From contig NZ_JAEPWM010000005.1 in NCBI RefSeq assembly GCF_016654015.1, forward strand, positions 1 through 64,000: a stretch of DNA of 64,000 nucleotides, read 5' to 3'. A program made the position numbers and the translations under genes. Of this stretch, positions 15,472 through 24,378 are shown piece by piece (positions within the stretch are counted from its first letter, which is position 1; every line of letters begins with the position of its first letter). The notes beneath the pieces are model-generated. The model ran no database searches. It was given only the letters and a program-made list of their open reading frames with translations, and was not told the DNA's origin. The DNA is from Ramlibacter ginsenosidimutans. Its GTDB lineage: Bacteria; Pseudomonadota; Gammaproteobacteria; Burkholderiales; Burkholderiaceae_C.

Positions 15472-17775
15472 ATGGACGAGCTCCGACACGATGGGACCGC
15501 GGCAAGGCGCGAGGACGACCGCTTCACCACCGGCCACGGCGAGTACACCGACGACTTCGCATGCCCGGACGCGTTGCACGCGGTGTTCGTCCGCTCTCCC
15601 TATCCCAGCGCGCGCATCCGTGCGATCGACGCCGCAGCGGCGCTGGCGCACGAACAGGTCGTTGCCGTGCTGACGGGCGCGGACGTCGCGGCCGACAGGC
15701 TGGGCGAGGGCGCGGCGCCGTTCAAATTCCCGCAGGGCGACGGCAGCTTCGCGCTCGAGACGCCGCGGCCCTTGCTGGCGCAAGAGCATGTGCGCTTCGT
15801 CGGCGAGCCGGTGGCGATGGTGCTGGCGCGCACGTTTGCCGCTGCACAGGACGCCGCCGAGCAGGTCGCGGTCGACTACGAGGACCAGCCGTGCGTCACG
15901 GAACCTGCCGCCGCGCGCGTGCCGCAGGCGCCGCTGGTGTGGGCAGACCGGCCCGGCAACATCGCGTACCACTGGCGCCATGGCGACGCCGCGGGGGTCG
16001 AGGCGGCACTTGCGGGGTCTGCGCGCGTGGTGCGCCTCACCTCCTCCGTGAGCCGCGTCGCCGCCATGCCGATGGAGCCGCGCGCCGCCGTCGCGTCCAC
16101 AGGCGAGGACGGCCGCCTCGTGGTGCGGCTGTCGCACCAGAGTCCCCACCAGTTCCGCGACGACCTGGCGAAGCTGTTCGCTTGTGCGCCCGCGGACCTG
16201 CGGGTGCTGGTGCGCGACGTGGGCGGGTCCTTCGGCATGAAGTCAGGCAGCCTGCGCGAGGAACTGGCGGTGTGCTGGGCGGCGCGTCGGCTCGGCCAGG
16301 CCGTGCGCTGGACCGCGTCACGCAGCGAGACCTTCCTGTCGGACGAACACGCGCGCGACCTCGTCATCCACGCCGAACTGGGCCTCGACGCGAATGCGCG
16401 CTTCACCGCACTGCGCATCCGCTACGACGTGAACGTGGGCGCGACCATGTCCTGGCGCTCGACCGCCCCGGTCAACAACATCGGCGGCATCTCGGGCGTG
16501 TACGACATTCCGCAAACCGCCGCCGAGGTGCTCGGCGTCTTCACGCACACGCAGCCCACCGCACCTTACCGCGGCGCCGGCCGCCCCGACGCGACCTATG
16601 CCATCGAACGCATCATCGACGTGGCGGCGGCGGAAACGGGGATCGATCCCGCCGAACTGCGCCGACGCAACCTCGTGCCCGCGAGTGCGATGCCGTATCG
16701 CACCAGCTTCCGCTTCGAATACGACTGCGGCGACTTCGCACGCAACCTCGACAAGGCACTGCAGCTGGCCGACTACCCAGGCTTCGCGGAACGCCGCGCG
16801 GAGTCGAAGCGGCGCGGCCTGCTGCGCGGCATCGGCATCGCCATGCCCATCGAAATGGCAGGCGGCATGCTGTCGGACAACGCGCGGCTGTTCGTGAACG
16901 CCGACGGCACGGTCACGCTGCGGGTCGGCTCGATGTCCGTGGGCCAGGGGCACGAGACCGCCTTGTCGCGGCTGGTGGCGCAGGCACTGGATCTGCCGAT
17001 GGCGCACGTGCGCTACGAGCAGGGCGACACCGACCTGCTCGCCACGGGCCGCGGCAACGGCGGCTCGTCCGCGCTCATCCAGGGCGGATCCGCGCTGAAG
17101 AGTGCGAGAGAGCACCTGCTCGAGAACGCGCGCAACGCCGCGGCGCGCAGCCTGGAGGCGCACGTACTCGATCTCGAGTACGCCGGGGGCGTGTTCGCCG
17201 TGCGTGGCACCGACCGGAGGGTGAGTCTCGCCGAACTCGCACGCGACGGCGAAACCATCGAAGGCCTGGGCATGTTCAAGCCGGAGCGTCCCACTTTCCC
17301 CAACGGATGCCACCTGTGCGAGGTGGAGGTCGATCCGGCGACCGGAGCGGTCAGGCCGCTGCGCTATGTGAGCGTGGAGGACGTCGGCCGCGTGCTGAAC
17401 CCGGCGTTCGTCGAAGGCCAGATCCAGGGCGGCGTGGCGCAGGGCCTCGGGCAGGCCTTGCTGGAGCAGGTCTGCTTCGATGACCACGGGCAACTGCTGA
17501 CCGGCTCGTTCATGGACTATGCGATGCCGCGCGCCGACGACGTGCCGGCGATCACCAGCGTCAACCTCGAGACGCCGACGGCGCTGAATCCGCTGGGCGT
17601 GAAAGGCGTCGGCGAGGCCGGGACGGTGGGCGCCCTCAGCGCGACGATGAACGCCGTCTGCAATGCACTGATGCCCGCAGGCGTGCGCCATCTCGACATG
17701 CCGGCGACACCGATGCGCGTGTGGCAGGCCTTGCAGGAGGCGAGCGGCGCGGCGGGGCGCTTCGGCGGCGCGTAG
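15472..17775 (+). CDS. Xanthine dehydrogenase-family molybdopterin-binding large subunit (unpartnered)
   Basis: The 767-residue protein has the CoxL/XdhB-type organisation: an N-terminal domain with RFTTGHGEYTDDF and VFVRSPYPSARI, then molybdenum-cofactor segments GGSFGMKSG, APYRGAGRP (Arg367), VGQGHETALSRLVAQ and the active-site GVKGVGEAG with Glu715. The family hydroxylates aldehydes, purines or CO using a Mo cofactor. It normally needs 2Fe-2S and FAD subunits (CoxS, CoxM), which are absent on both sides here. The start follows CGAGGACCGGCAGGCG. Confidence 0.9.
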   Translation: MDELRHDGTAARREDDRFTTGHGEYTDDFACPDALHAVFVRSPYPSARIRAIDAAAALAHEQVVAVLTGADVAADRLGEGAAPFKFPQGDGSFALETPRPLLAQEHVRFVGEPVAMVLARTFAAAQDAAEQVAVDYEDQPCVTEPAAARVPQAPLVWADRPGNIAYHWRHGDAAGVEAALAGSARVVRLTSSVSRVAAMPMEPRAAVASTGEDGRLVVRLSHQSPHQFRDDLAKLFACAPADLRVLVRDVGGSFGMKSGSLREELAVCWAARRLGQAVRWTASRSETFLSDEHARDLVIHAELGLDANARFTALRIRYDVNVGATMSWRSTAPVNNIGGISGVYDIPQTAAEVLGVFTHTQPTAPYRGAGRPDATYAIERIIDVAAAETGIDPAELRRRNLVPASAMPYRTSFRFEYDCGDFARNLDKALQLADYPGFAERRAESKRRGLLRGIGIAMPIEMAGGMLSDNARLFVNADGTVTLRVGSMSVGQGHETALSRLVAQALDLPMAHVRYEQGDTDLLATGRGNGGSSALIQGGSALKSAREHLLENARNAAARSLEAHVLDLEYAGGVFAVRGTDRRVSLAELARDGETIEGLGMFKPERPTFPNGCHLCEVEVDPATGAVRPLRYVSVEDVGRVLNPAFVEGQIQGGVAQGLGQALLEQVCFDDHGQLLTGSFMDYAMPRADDVPAITSVNLETPTALNPLGVKGVGEAGTVGALSATMNAVCNALMPAGVRHLDMPATPMRVWQALQEASGAAGRFGGA

Positions 17776-17798
17776 GCGCGCCGGTCAGTCGGCGGCCC

Positions 17799-18806
17799 TC
17801 ACTCCGCCCGGATGCCCGCCGCCTTCACGATGCCGCCCCACTTGTCGTATTCGGACAGGAAGAAGCGCTTGAATTCCTCCGGCGTGCCGCCGCGCACCAC
17901 CGCGCCCTGCGTCGCCAGCGTCTCGCGCAGTTCGCTTTCCTTCAGCACGGCGTTGGTCGCCTGCGATAGCTTCTCGACGATCGCCGGCGGCGTTCCGGCA
18001 GGCGCCAGCAGCCCGAACCAGGTGCCCGCGTCGAACCCGCTCACGCCCGCCTGCTGCATCGTCGGCACGTCCGGCAACTGCGGCGAGCGTTCGGTGGAGG
18101 TGATGGCCAGCGGCCGCAGCTTGCCGGCCTTCACCAGCGGCGCAGACGTGCTGAAGACGTCGAACATCAGGTCGATCTGGCCGCCCACCAGGTCCACGAG
18201 CGCGGGGCCGCTGCCCTTGTAGGGGACGTGCACCATGTCCACCTTCGCGAGGCGCTTGAAGTATTCGCCGGCCAGGTGGGCCGCGCTGCCGGTACCGAAC
18301 GAGCCGTAACTGAGCTTGCCGGGCCGGGCCTGCGCCTCGCGGATCAGGTCGGCCACGCTGTTGACGGCCAGCCCGGGCTTGACGACCAGGAGCAGAGGTT
18401 GCGTCGCGACCAGCGTGATCGGCTCGAAGCCCTTGATCGGGTCGTAGGCCAGCTTGGCATAGGTGTGCGGCGTCACGGTCAGCGGGCCCGCTGCGCTGAA
18501 CAGCAGCGTATAGCCGTCTGCGGGTGACTTGGCCGCGATCTCGTGGCCGACGGCGCCGCCCGCACCGGCGCGGTTGTCGACGATGACCTGCTGGCCGAGC
18601 CGCGCCGACAGCGACCGCGCGACCAGGCGGGCGGTCTGGTCCGTGGAGCCGCCCGTGGCATAGGGCACGATCATGCGGATCGGCTTGTCCGGGTACCCTT
18701 CGGCCAGCGCGGCTCCGTGCGATGCGAGCCCGGCAGCCGCGAGCGCCAGCGCGCCAGTGATGCGTCCGAGCGTGCGGCGGGAAAACTTGCGGGGGTCCTG
18801 CTTCAT
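17799..18806 (-). CDS. Bug-family tripartite tricarboxylate transporter receptor (2 of 5)
   Basis: The 335-residue periplasmic binding protein has a signal peptide with a twin-arginine pair (FSRRTLGRITG) ending near ALAE. The mature start YPDKPIRMIVPYATGGSTD and the segments KSPADGYTLL, PYKGSGPALVDLVGGQIDLMFD and FGLLAPAGTPPAIV are typical of the family. The start MKQDPR is preferred over an ATG 12 nt earlier because GGAGACAAGC precedes it. It is last in a leftward cluster after a hydroxypyruvate-isomerase-like gene, and probably captures that cluster's substrate. Confidence 0.92.
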   Translation of the reverse strand: MKQDPRKFSRRTLGRITGALALAAAGLASHGAALAEGYPDKPIRMIVPYATGGSTDQTARLVARSLSARLGQQVIVDNRAGAGGAVGHEIAAKSPADGYTLLFSAAGPLTVTPHTYAKLAYDPIKGFEPITLVATQPLLLVVKPGLAVNSVADLIREAQARPGKLSYGSFGTGSAAHLAGEYFKRLAKVDMVHVPYKGSGPALVDLVGGQIDLMFDVFSTSAPLVKAGKLRPLAITSTERSPQLPDVPTMQQAGVSGFDAGTWFGLLAPAGTPPAIVEKLSQATNAVLKESELRETLATQGAVVRGGTPEEFKRFFLSEYDKWGGIVKAAGIRAE

Positions 18807-18851
18807 GCTTGTCTCCATGGTTGTTCGTTCACCGCTGCCCCGCGGCGCGCT

Positions 18852-19664
18852 TCAAAGGCGCGGGTCGCGGATACCGTAGGGCGCACCCCAGGCGAGGGAG
18901 TCCAGCGTGTGGCCCGAGGGCATGTATTCGCAGCCGATCCAGCGCTCCCATCCCAGCTTCTCGATCTGCGCGAACAGCCACGCGAAATGGATCTCGCCGG
19001 GACCGGGCTCGTGGCGGCCCGGCACGTTGCCGATCTGGATGTGGCCGATGTGCGGCCAGGCAGCCTGCAGGTGATCGGTGATCGCGCCTTCCTCCATCTG
19101 CACGTGGAAGGTGTCGAAGCACAGCTTCACGTTGGGGCGCCCGACCTGCTCGATCACCTGCACGCCCTCGTCGATGCGGTGGTACAGGAACTGCGGGAAG
19201 CGCGCACGGCAGCAGGGCTCCAGGATCAGCGTGATGCCGGCAGCCCCGGCGACGTCCGCCGCCCAGGCGATGTTCTCGATGAACAGGTCCATGCAACGGC
19301 GCCGGTCCAGCTCGGGCGTCATGTTGCCCGGCATGACGTGGATCATGGGGCGTCCCACCTGCACTGCGTACACCACGGCGTCATGGATGCTGCGGCGAAA
19401 CGCCTCCTTGCGGCCAGGCAGGGCGGCCAGGCCGCGCTCGCCGCCGTCCCAGTCGAACGGCGACAGGATCTGCACGAGCTGCAGGCCGTTGTCGTCCAGG
19501 CGTGCGGCGATCTCCTTGGCGGGAGTCCCGTACGGGAATGCCACTTCCACGCCGCGGAAGCCGGCCGCCGCCGCGGCGGCGTAGCGAACGGGCATGGGCA
19601 GCTCGGTGAAGAGCCAGCGCAGGTTGGGGTCGAAGCGAAGCATTCCTGTTGCAGCCCCGGTCAT
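18852..19664 (-). CDS. Hydroxypyruvate isomerase-like TIM-barrel sugar isomerase/epimerase
   Basis: The 270-residue protein belongs to the xylose-isomerase-like TIM-barrel superfamily of Hyi type: GFRGVEVAFPYG, LQLVQILSPFDWDGGERGLAALPGR, ILEPCC (Glu metal ligand), VKLCFDTFHVQMEEG and GEIHFAWLF. Hyi converts hydroxypyruvate and tartronate semialdehyde. Here, beside a Rieske oxygenase and an HpaI aldolase, it may process a small hydroxyacid product. The start ATG overlaps the Rieske stop by 4 nt; a second ATG 21 nt downstream is possible. Confidence 0.88.
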   Translation of the reverse strand: MTGAATGMLRFDPNLRWLFTELPMPVRYAAAAAAGFRGVEVAFPYGTPAKEIAARLDDNGLQLVQILSPFDWDGGERGLAALPGRKEAFRRSIHDAVVYAVQVGRPMIHVMPGNMTPELDRRRCMDLFIENIAWAADVAGAAGITLILEPCCRARFPQFLYHRIDEGVQVIEQVGRPNVKLCFDTFHVQMEEGAITDHLQAAWPHIGHIQIGNVPGRHEPGPGEIHFAWLFAQIEKLGWERWIGCEYMPSGHTLDSLAWGAPYGIRDPRL

Positions 19665-21016
19665 CGCGAAGCCACCGGCTCGGACGCGGTGGCGCGCACG
19701 CGCCCCAGTTCGTCGCCGAAGCGCATCTTCATCACTTCCTCCAGGCCGGCATCGGCCGGTGCCACGATGCCGCCGCCGCGCACGTGGTACGCAGCCGCAT
19801 CGGCCAGCCCCGGCGGCGTGCCGCCGGCGGCCAGCGTCTTCGCCGCATCCAGCATGAAGCGGCGGAACTGCGCCACGCCGATGTCGGTCGGGCCCAGCAG
19901 CTCGCGCGTGCGGTCGGCGATGCGGCCCTGGCTGTCCTGGATCGCCGCGTCCTGTTCCGACACGCCAACGATGCCGGTGAAGTTCTCGGACCTCTGCATG
20001 CGGCGGTCGATCAGGTAGTCGTTGCCGCGATGGCGCAGCGGCATCCAGTTGGCGTCCATCTCGGGGTACACGGCGCCGCCGCTGCGGTAGCTCGCGCGCT
20101 CTTCGTCCGTGAGCGGGCGCGTCGGGTTCCACGAGTACACGTAGATCCAGCAGGACTCGTCGTCGATCGGGATCCAGGTCTGGCCGTGGTAGGTCTGGCC
20201 CTCGGTCGCGCTGGGCGTGTAGCCGTGGGCGGGCATCAGGTACTGGGCGATGCGCCAGTAGTGCTCGCCGGGCCCGGCGCGGCGCGAGGCCGCGAGCACC
20301 AGGCCGCTGCCGTGCTTGCGCACCTCGTAGCGCGGGCGCGCATCGTCGCGCATCCATCGCACGTGGTCCGCGCTCATGGTCTTCTGCGAGTAGCCGCGCG
20401 TCGCGCGAGCCGCCTTTTCGGCGAGCTCGTCGTCCCCGGACGCGACGGGCTGGTGCAGGAAGGAGAAGTGCGCCGTGTCGACGCCGCCTTCGGCGGCCTG
20501 GGCCCAGTTGCACTCCTGGAATTTCTTGGAGACATGCCGGTGCGACGCGGGCAGCAGCGCGAATTCCATCTGGGGCAGTTCCGGCGCGGGCTGGCGCGCG
20601 CCCATGTAGGCCCACACGAAGTCGCCCCACTCGCGCGTGGGATAGGCCCGGATGCGGGCCTTCTCGCCCAGGCGCGCCGCCGTCTCGGAGGGCATCGTCG
20701 GCATGTCGAGGCACTCGCCACGGGCGTCGAATTTCCAGCCGTGGTACGCGCAGCGGATGCCGCCGCCTTCGTTGCGGCCGAAGAAGAGATTCGCGCCGCG
20801 GTGCGAACAGCGGGGCTCGATCAGGGCCACCGTGCCCTCGCTGTCCCGAAACGCGATCAGCTCCTCGCCCAGCACCTTCACGCGCACCGGCGGGCCATCG
20901 CGTTCCGGCACTTCCTGCGACAGCAGCACCGGGATCCAGTAGCTGCGGAACAGCTCGCCCATGGGCGTGCCCGCGTTCGTGCGCGTCAGCATCAGGTTGT
21001 CTTCATGACTCAGCAT
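19661..21016 (-). CDS. Rieske aromatic ring-hydroxylating oxygenase, phthalate-dioxygenase-like
   Basis: The 451-residue oxygenase subunit has Rieske ligands Cys70-His72 (CSHRG) and Cys89-His92 (CAYHGW), and a mononuclear iron motif Asp180..His183..His188 (DTAHFSFLH). It resembles phthalate 4,5-dioxygenase and O-demethylase oxygenases. These need a separate reductase, but none is encoded nearby. It is the third gene of a leftward cluster with a TIM-barrel isomerase (4-nt overlap) and an HpaI aldolase. Its N-terminus MLSHED..LTRTNAGTPMG is close to the paralogue at 50900-52201. Confidence 0.93.
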   Translation of the reverse strand: MLSHEDNLMLTRTNAGTPMGELFRSYWIPVLLSQEVPERDGPPVRVKVLGEELIAFRDSEGTVALIEPRCSHRGANLFFGRNEGGGIRCAYHGWKFDARGECLDMPTMPSETAARLGEKARIRAYPTREWGDFVWAYMGARQPAPELPQMEFALLPASHRHVSKKFQECNWAQAAEGGVDTAHFSFLHQPVASGDDELAEKAARATRGYSQKTMSADHVRWMRDDARPRYEVRKHGSGLVLAASRRAGPGEHYWRIAQYLMPAHGYTPSATEGQTYHGQTWIPIDDESCWIYVYSWNPTRPLTDEERASYRSGGAVYPEMDANWMPLRHRGNDYLIDRRMQRSENFTGIVGVSEQDAAIQDSQGRIADRTRELLGPTDIGVAQFRRFMLDAAKTLAAGGTPPGLADAAAYHVRGGGIVAPADAGLEEVMKMRFGDELGRVRATASEPVASR

Positions 21017-21034
21017 GTCCGTCTCTCCTATTCG

Positions 21035-21835
21035 TCACGGCGCCTGTTCTGCGCGCACCCAGCGGGCGGCGAGCGCGTCCGCATTCCTCACCAGCACCCC
21101 CAGGTCCGACCCCAGGCACACCACGTTCGCACCAGCGTCCACGTACATCGCGGCCTGCGCCTCAGCAGCCAGGATGCCGGCCGCCTTGCCGGCCGCCCGG
21201 ATACGCCGCACGCCGTCGAGCGCTGCTTCGACGACCTGCGGGTGCGTAGCCTGCGCGAGATGGCCCATGTCGGTCGCGAGGTCCACCGGGCCGATGAACA
21301 GGCCGTCGACTCCATCCACCGCGCAGATCGCGTCGAGATTGCGCAAGCCTTCGGCGCTCTCGATCTGGAGCAGCAGGCAGACACGGTCAGCCGCCACCGC
21401 GTAGTAGTCGGCATGCCGGCCGTAGCCGGTCGCACGGACGCTGCCGCCCACGCCGCGAATGCCGTGCGGCGGGTAGCGCACCGCACGCACGGCCGCACGC
21501 GCCTCTTCCGCCGTCCGGATGTTGGGCACCATCACGGTGTCGATGGCCAGGTCCAGCACCGGCTTGAACAGGACCGGGTCCAGCGAGGGCATGCGCACGA
21601 GGCATTGCGTCGTGCTCGCCGCCAGCGCGAGCGCCTGCGTGTACAGCGTGGGCAGGCTGGTGGGCGTGTGCTCGGCGTCGAACATCAGGAAGTCGAAGCC
21701 GCAGGAGGAGAGCGCTTCCGCCGTCTGTGCGGTGAGCGACATGCAGAACAGTCCGAACTGCGGCTCGCCGCGCAGCAGCTTCTGCTTGAACGGGTTCACG
21801 GCAGGTACTGGCATCGGTCGGTGCGGCGTGCTCAT
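21035..21835 (-). CDS. HpcH/HpaI-family aldolase (1 of 2)
   Basis: The 266-residue TIM-barrel class II aldolase contains FLMFDAEHTP, VRMPSLDP, LQIESAEGL (metal Glu) and GVDGLFIGPVDLATDMG (metal Asp), as in 4-hydroxy-2-oxoheptanedioate aldolase. These enzymes cleave 2-keto-3-deoxy/4-hydroxy acids to pyruvate and an aldehyde. The ATG overlaps the preceding Bug stop by 4 nt, supporting MSTPHRP as the start. It sits between a Bug receptor and the Rieske oxygenase, so it may act late in that pathway. Confidence 0.92.
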   Translation of the reverse strand: MSTPHRPMPVPAVNPFKQKLLRGEPQFGLFCMSLTAQTAEALSSCGFDFLMFDAEHTPTSLPTLYTQALALAASTTQCLVRMPSLDPVLFKPVLDLAIDTVMVPNIRTAEEARAAVRAVRYPPHGIRGVGGSVRATGYGRHADYYAVAADRVCLLLQIESAEGLRNLDAICAVDGVDGLFIGPVDLATDMGHLAQATHPQVVEAALDGVRRIRAAGKAAGILAAEAQAAMYVDAGANVVCLGSDLGVLVRNADALAARWVRAEQAP

Positions 21836-22824
21836 TCCGGCTTCAGGCCCGCGTCGGCCGTGAACTGGCCCCACAGCGCGATCTGCGACTTCACGTAGTC
21901 CTCCAGCTCGCCGGGCGTGCTGCCGAAGATCTCTATGCCCAGCTGCGCCCCGCGTTCGCGCAGGTCGGGCCGCTGCAGCACGGCCACCAGCGCCTTGTTG
22001 ATCCGGTTGACGATGGGGGCGGGCGTGCCGGCCGGGGCGAACATGCCGAACCAGGCGACCACGTTGAAACCCGGGAAGCCCGCTTCCGTCATGGTGGGTA
22101 CGTCAGGCAGCGAGGGGAAGCGCTTGTCCGCCAGCACGGCCAGGGCGCGCATCCTGCCCGATTTCACCAGCGCCGCGGCCGCGGCCATGTCGACGAAGGC
22201 GAACTGCAACTGCCCGCCCAGCAGGGCCGTGGTGATCTGCGGTGAGCTCTTGTACGGCACGCGCAGGAACTCCACGCCCGCCGTCTTGCCCAGCTTGCTG
22301 CCCGACACCATGCCGAAGCTGTTCGCCGCTCCATAGCTCACGGAGTTGGGCGCCTTGCCCGCGGCGTCGACCAGGTCCTTCATCGTCTGGAACGGGCTGG
22401 TTGCGGGCACCAGGACGAAGAAGGTGAGGTTGCCCATCTTGCTGATGGGTGCGAAGTCCTTCACCGGGTCGTACGGCAGGTCCTTGACCAGGTGAGGATT
22501 GGCCGCATGCGTCGTATTCGTGGTGAGGAGAAGGGTCGAGCCATCGGGTTTCGCACGCGCGACGGCCTGCGCCGCGAGGATGCCGTTGGCGCCCGGCTTG
22601 TTGTCGATGACGGTGTTGACTCCGAGTGCGGCGCCGAGGTGCTGCGCGACCAGGCGCGCATAGACGTCGGTGCCGCTGCCCGGACCGAAGGGCAGCACGA
22701 TGCGGATCGGGCCCTCGATGCTGTCGGCCTGCGCAAAGGCGCGGCACGCCACCGATGCCATCGCTGCGACCAACAGATCGCGCCGGCGCAGGTCCGGCGC
22801 GCGGCGCTTGTCTCTCTTTGTCAT
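21832..22824 (-). CDS. Bug-family tripartite tricarboxylate transporter receptor (3 of 5)
   Basis: The 330-residue protein has an Arg-rich n-region (DLRRRDLLVAAM), a signal peptide ending near RAFAQA, and a mature IRIVLPFGPGSGTDVYAR, LPYDPVKDFAPISKMG, PYKSSPQITTALLGGQLQFAFVD and FGMFAPAGTPAPIV. It is the first gene of the leftward Rieske/aldolase cluster, is divergent from a LysR gene, and is coupled by ATGA overlap to the aldolase. This one cluster thus has two Bug receptors, at its first and last positions. Confidence 0.92.
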   Translation of the reverse strand: MTKRDKRRAPDLRRRDLLVAAMASVACRAFAQADSIEGPIRIVLPFGPGSGTDVYARLVAQHLGAALGVNTVIDNKPGANGILAAQAVARAKPDGSTLLLTTNTTHAANPHLVKDLPYDPVKDFAPISKMGNLTFFVLVPATSPFQTMKDLVDAAGKAPNSVSYGAANSFGMVSGSKLGKTAGVEFLRVPYKSSPQITTALLGGQLQFAFVDMAAAAALVKSGRMRALAVLADKRFPSLPDVPTMTEAGFPGFNVVAWFGMFAPAGTPAPIVNRINKALVAVLQRPDLRERGAQLGIEIFGSTPGELEDYVKSQIALWGQFTADAGLKPE

Positions 22825-22898
22825 GGAATCGGGCTCCGTGGGGTCCGCCCATCATGGGCAGCGAAGTGCGCACGGGCAATCGATATTTCCGCGCACAA

Positions 22899-22915
22899 TG
22901 TGAGGAAACCTCACA
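22899..22915. promoter_or_regulatory. Candidate LysR operator (perfect palindrome)
   Basis: TGTGAGG-AAA-CCTCACA is a perfect 7-3-7 inverted repeat with a T-N11-A core. It lies 8 nt before the LysR start (22924) and about 75 bp from the divergent Bug start (22824), a position suited to autoregulation of the LysR gene. Confidence 0.5.
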
Positions 22916-22923
22916 GCTCGCCG

Positions 22924-23805
22924 ATGCAGAAACTGCCGCCGCTGAACTCGCTCAAGGCCTTCGATGCGGCCGCGCGCCACCTGAGCTTCACGGCGGCCGC
23001 CACTGAGCTCTATGTCACCCACGGCGCGGTCAGCCGCCAGATTGCTGCCCTTGAACAGGAGCTGAAAGTGGCGCTGTTCGTCCGTGGTGCCCGTGGACTG
23101 AAGCTCACGGCGGAAGGCGCGCAGTTCGCGCGCGGCGTCGGCACTGCCTTCGACACGTTGCGCTCGGCCGTGGCCCAGGTGCGGCAGGAAGGGCCTGCCG
23201 AGGACCTGCGGGTGAGCGTCCCGCCGACGCTGGCGATGCGCTGGCTGATCCCGCGCATGTCGGAGCTGCTCCGCGCGCACCCGCGGCTGCGCATCGATCT
23301 CACGACGTCAACGGAGCCGGTGGATTTCGAGGCGGGCGAATACGACGCGGCCATCCGCCGCATCCGTCAGGTCCCGCGGGGCCTGCTGGCGACACGCTTC
23401 CTCGACGCGCGCCCGGTGCCCGTCTGCAGTCCCGCTTACCAGGAGCAGCATCGCCTGCGCGGGCCTGCTGACCTGCGCCGGGCGACGCTGATCCTCACGC
23501 GCTCGGAGCCGCGGGCCTGGCCCGACTGGCTGCGCGCCAACGGGGTGCAGCGGCCCGCTTCGGCCCACACCATCGCATTCGAGCAGCTCTATTTCGCCTT
23601 GCAGGCCGCGCTCGACTCGCTGGGCGTGGCGCTGGCGCCTGCTGCGCTGGTGCAGGAGGAAATCCAGCGACGCCGGCTCTGCGCCCTGGCGCAACCCGAC
23701 GGACCGGTGTCGCCGTCCTATGCCTTGCTGTCGCCCAAGGTGTCGGTCCACGGTGAAGCGATCCGCACCTTCGGCGAATGGTTGAAGGCGGCAGCCGGGA
23801 CTTGA
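22924..23805 (+). CDS. LysR-family regulator, GcvA-like
   Basis: The 293-residue protein has an N-terminal helix-turn-helix (LNSLKAFDAAARHLSFTAAATELYVTHGAVSRQIAALE) and a substrate domain with RWLIPRMSEL, DAAIRR and VALAPAALV, the form seen in GcvA/AmpR-type LysR proteins. It is divergent from the Bug/HpaI/Rieske/isomerase/Bug cluster, which it probably controls. This LysR type differs from those at 3718 and 52279. A convergent hairpin terminator lies at its 3' end. Confidence 0.92.
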   Translation: MQKLPPLNSLKAFDAAARHLSFTAAATELYVTHGAVSRQIAALEQELKVALFVRGARGLKLTAEGAQFARGVGTAFDTLRSAVAQVRQEGPAEDLRVSVPPTLAMRWLIPRMSELLRAHPRLRIDLTTSTEPVDFEAGEYDAAIRRIRQVPRGLLATRFLDARPVPVCSPAYQEQHRLRGPADLRRATLILTRSEPRAWPDWLRANGVQRPASAHTIAFEQLYFALQAALDSLGVALAPAALVQEEIQRRRLCALAQPDGPVSPSYALLSPKVSVHGEAIRTFGEWLKAAAGT

Positions 23806-23822
23806 ACTGCAGCCGTGCCCTG

Positions 23823-23846
23823 AGGGCGGCGCCCGGTGCCGCCCTT
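23823..23846. terminator. Bidirectional terminator between convergent genes
   Basis: AGGGCGGC-GCCCGGT-GCCGCCCT forms an 8-bp stem and overlaps the stop of the leftward aconitase-like small subunit (TAA at 23845-23847). It sits between the LysR gene and that convergent gene. It lacks a long T tract. Confidence 0.55.
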
Positions 23847-24378
23847 ATGCCCCAGTCATCGCCCGTTGCGCCAGCTTCCGCTTCGCATAGGGCACCAGCC
23901 CGCCCGCCGCGATGATCTGCAGCGCCGTCGCCGAAAGCGGGGTCGCCTGCAGGACCTGCCCGGTGTCCACATTCGTGATGCGCGCTGCCTCGAGGTCCAC
24001 CTCGAGCTGCTGGCCGGTCTGCACGGCCTGCGCGATGCCGGGACACACCAGCACCGGGAAGGCGTTGTTGATCGCGTTGCGCAGGAAGAAGCGCGCGAAC
24101 GAGTCGGCGATGACCAGCTTCACGCCCGCACCGCGCAGCGCGAACACCGGGCCTTCCACCGTCTTGCCGCCGCCGCCGAAGTTCACGCCGGCGACGACGA
24201 TCCCGTACTCGCCCGCCTGGGCCCGCGCCGAGAAGGCAGGGTCCAGGTCGGCAAACGCCGCCTTGGCGAGCTCCGCATCGGAGAGCGCATTGGAGCTCTT
24301 GAAGCGCGTCGGCATGATCTCCAGCGCCTTCACGTCGTCGCCGACGCGGTAGGCGCCGGCACGGATGGTGTCAGGCAT
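23845..24378 (-). CDS. Aconitase-family small subunit (LeuD-like)
   Basis: The 177-residue swivel-domain subunit has GVNFGGGGKTVEGPVFALRGAGV and VIADSFARFFLRNAINNAFPVLV, matching LeuD/homoaconitase small subunits. The usual GSSRE motif is altered to GGGGKT here. With the large subunit upstream it forms a hydro-lyase that isomerises or hydrates hydroxy-diacids. The two genes overlap by 8 nt. The Bug receptor and HpaI aldolase in the cluster argue for a catabolic role rather than leucine synthesis; the substrate is unknown. Confidence 0.88.
   Translation of the reverse strand: MPDTIRAGAYRVGDDVKALEIMPTRFKSSNALSDAELAKAAFADLDPAFSARAQAGEYGIVVAGVNFGGGGKTVEGPVFALRGAGVKLVIADSFARFFLRNAINNAFPVLVCPGIAQAVQTGQQLEVDLEAARITNVDTGQVLQATPLSATALQIIAAGGLVPYAKRKLAQRAMTGA

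Noticed and set aside
15372..17483. Large alternative frame overlapping the molybdenum hydroxylase gene
   Set aside because: It runs in a different phase with an Arg/Gly-rich product and no recognisable domain. The hydroxylase frame carries all cofactor motifs.
19649..21898. 749-residue frame opposite the Rieske and aldolase genes
   Set aside because: It is His/Arg/Ala-rich with no domain, and lies wholly antisense to two genes with intact catalytic motifs.
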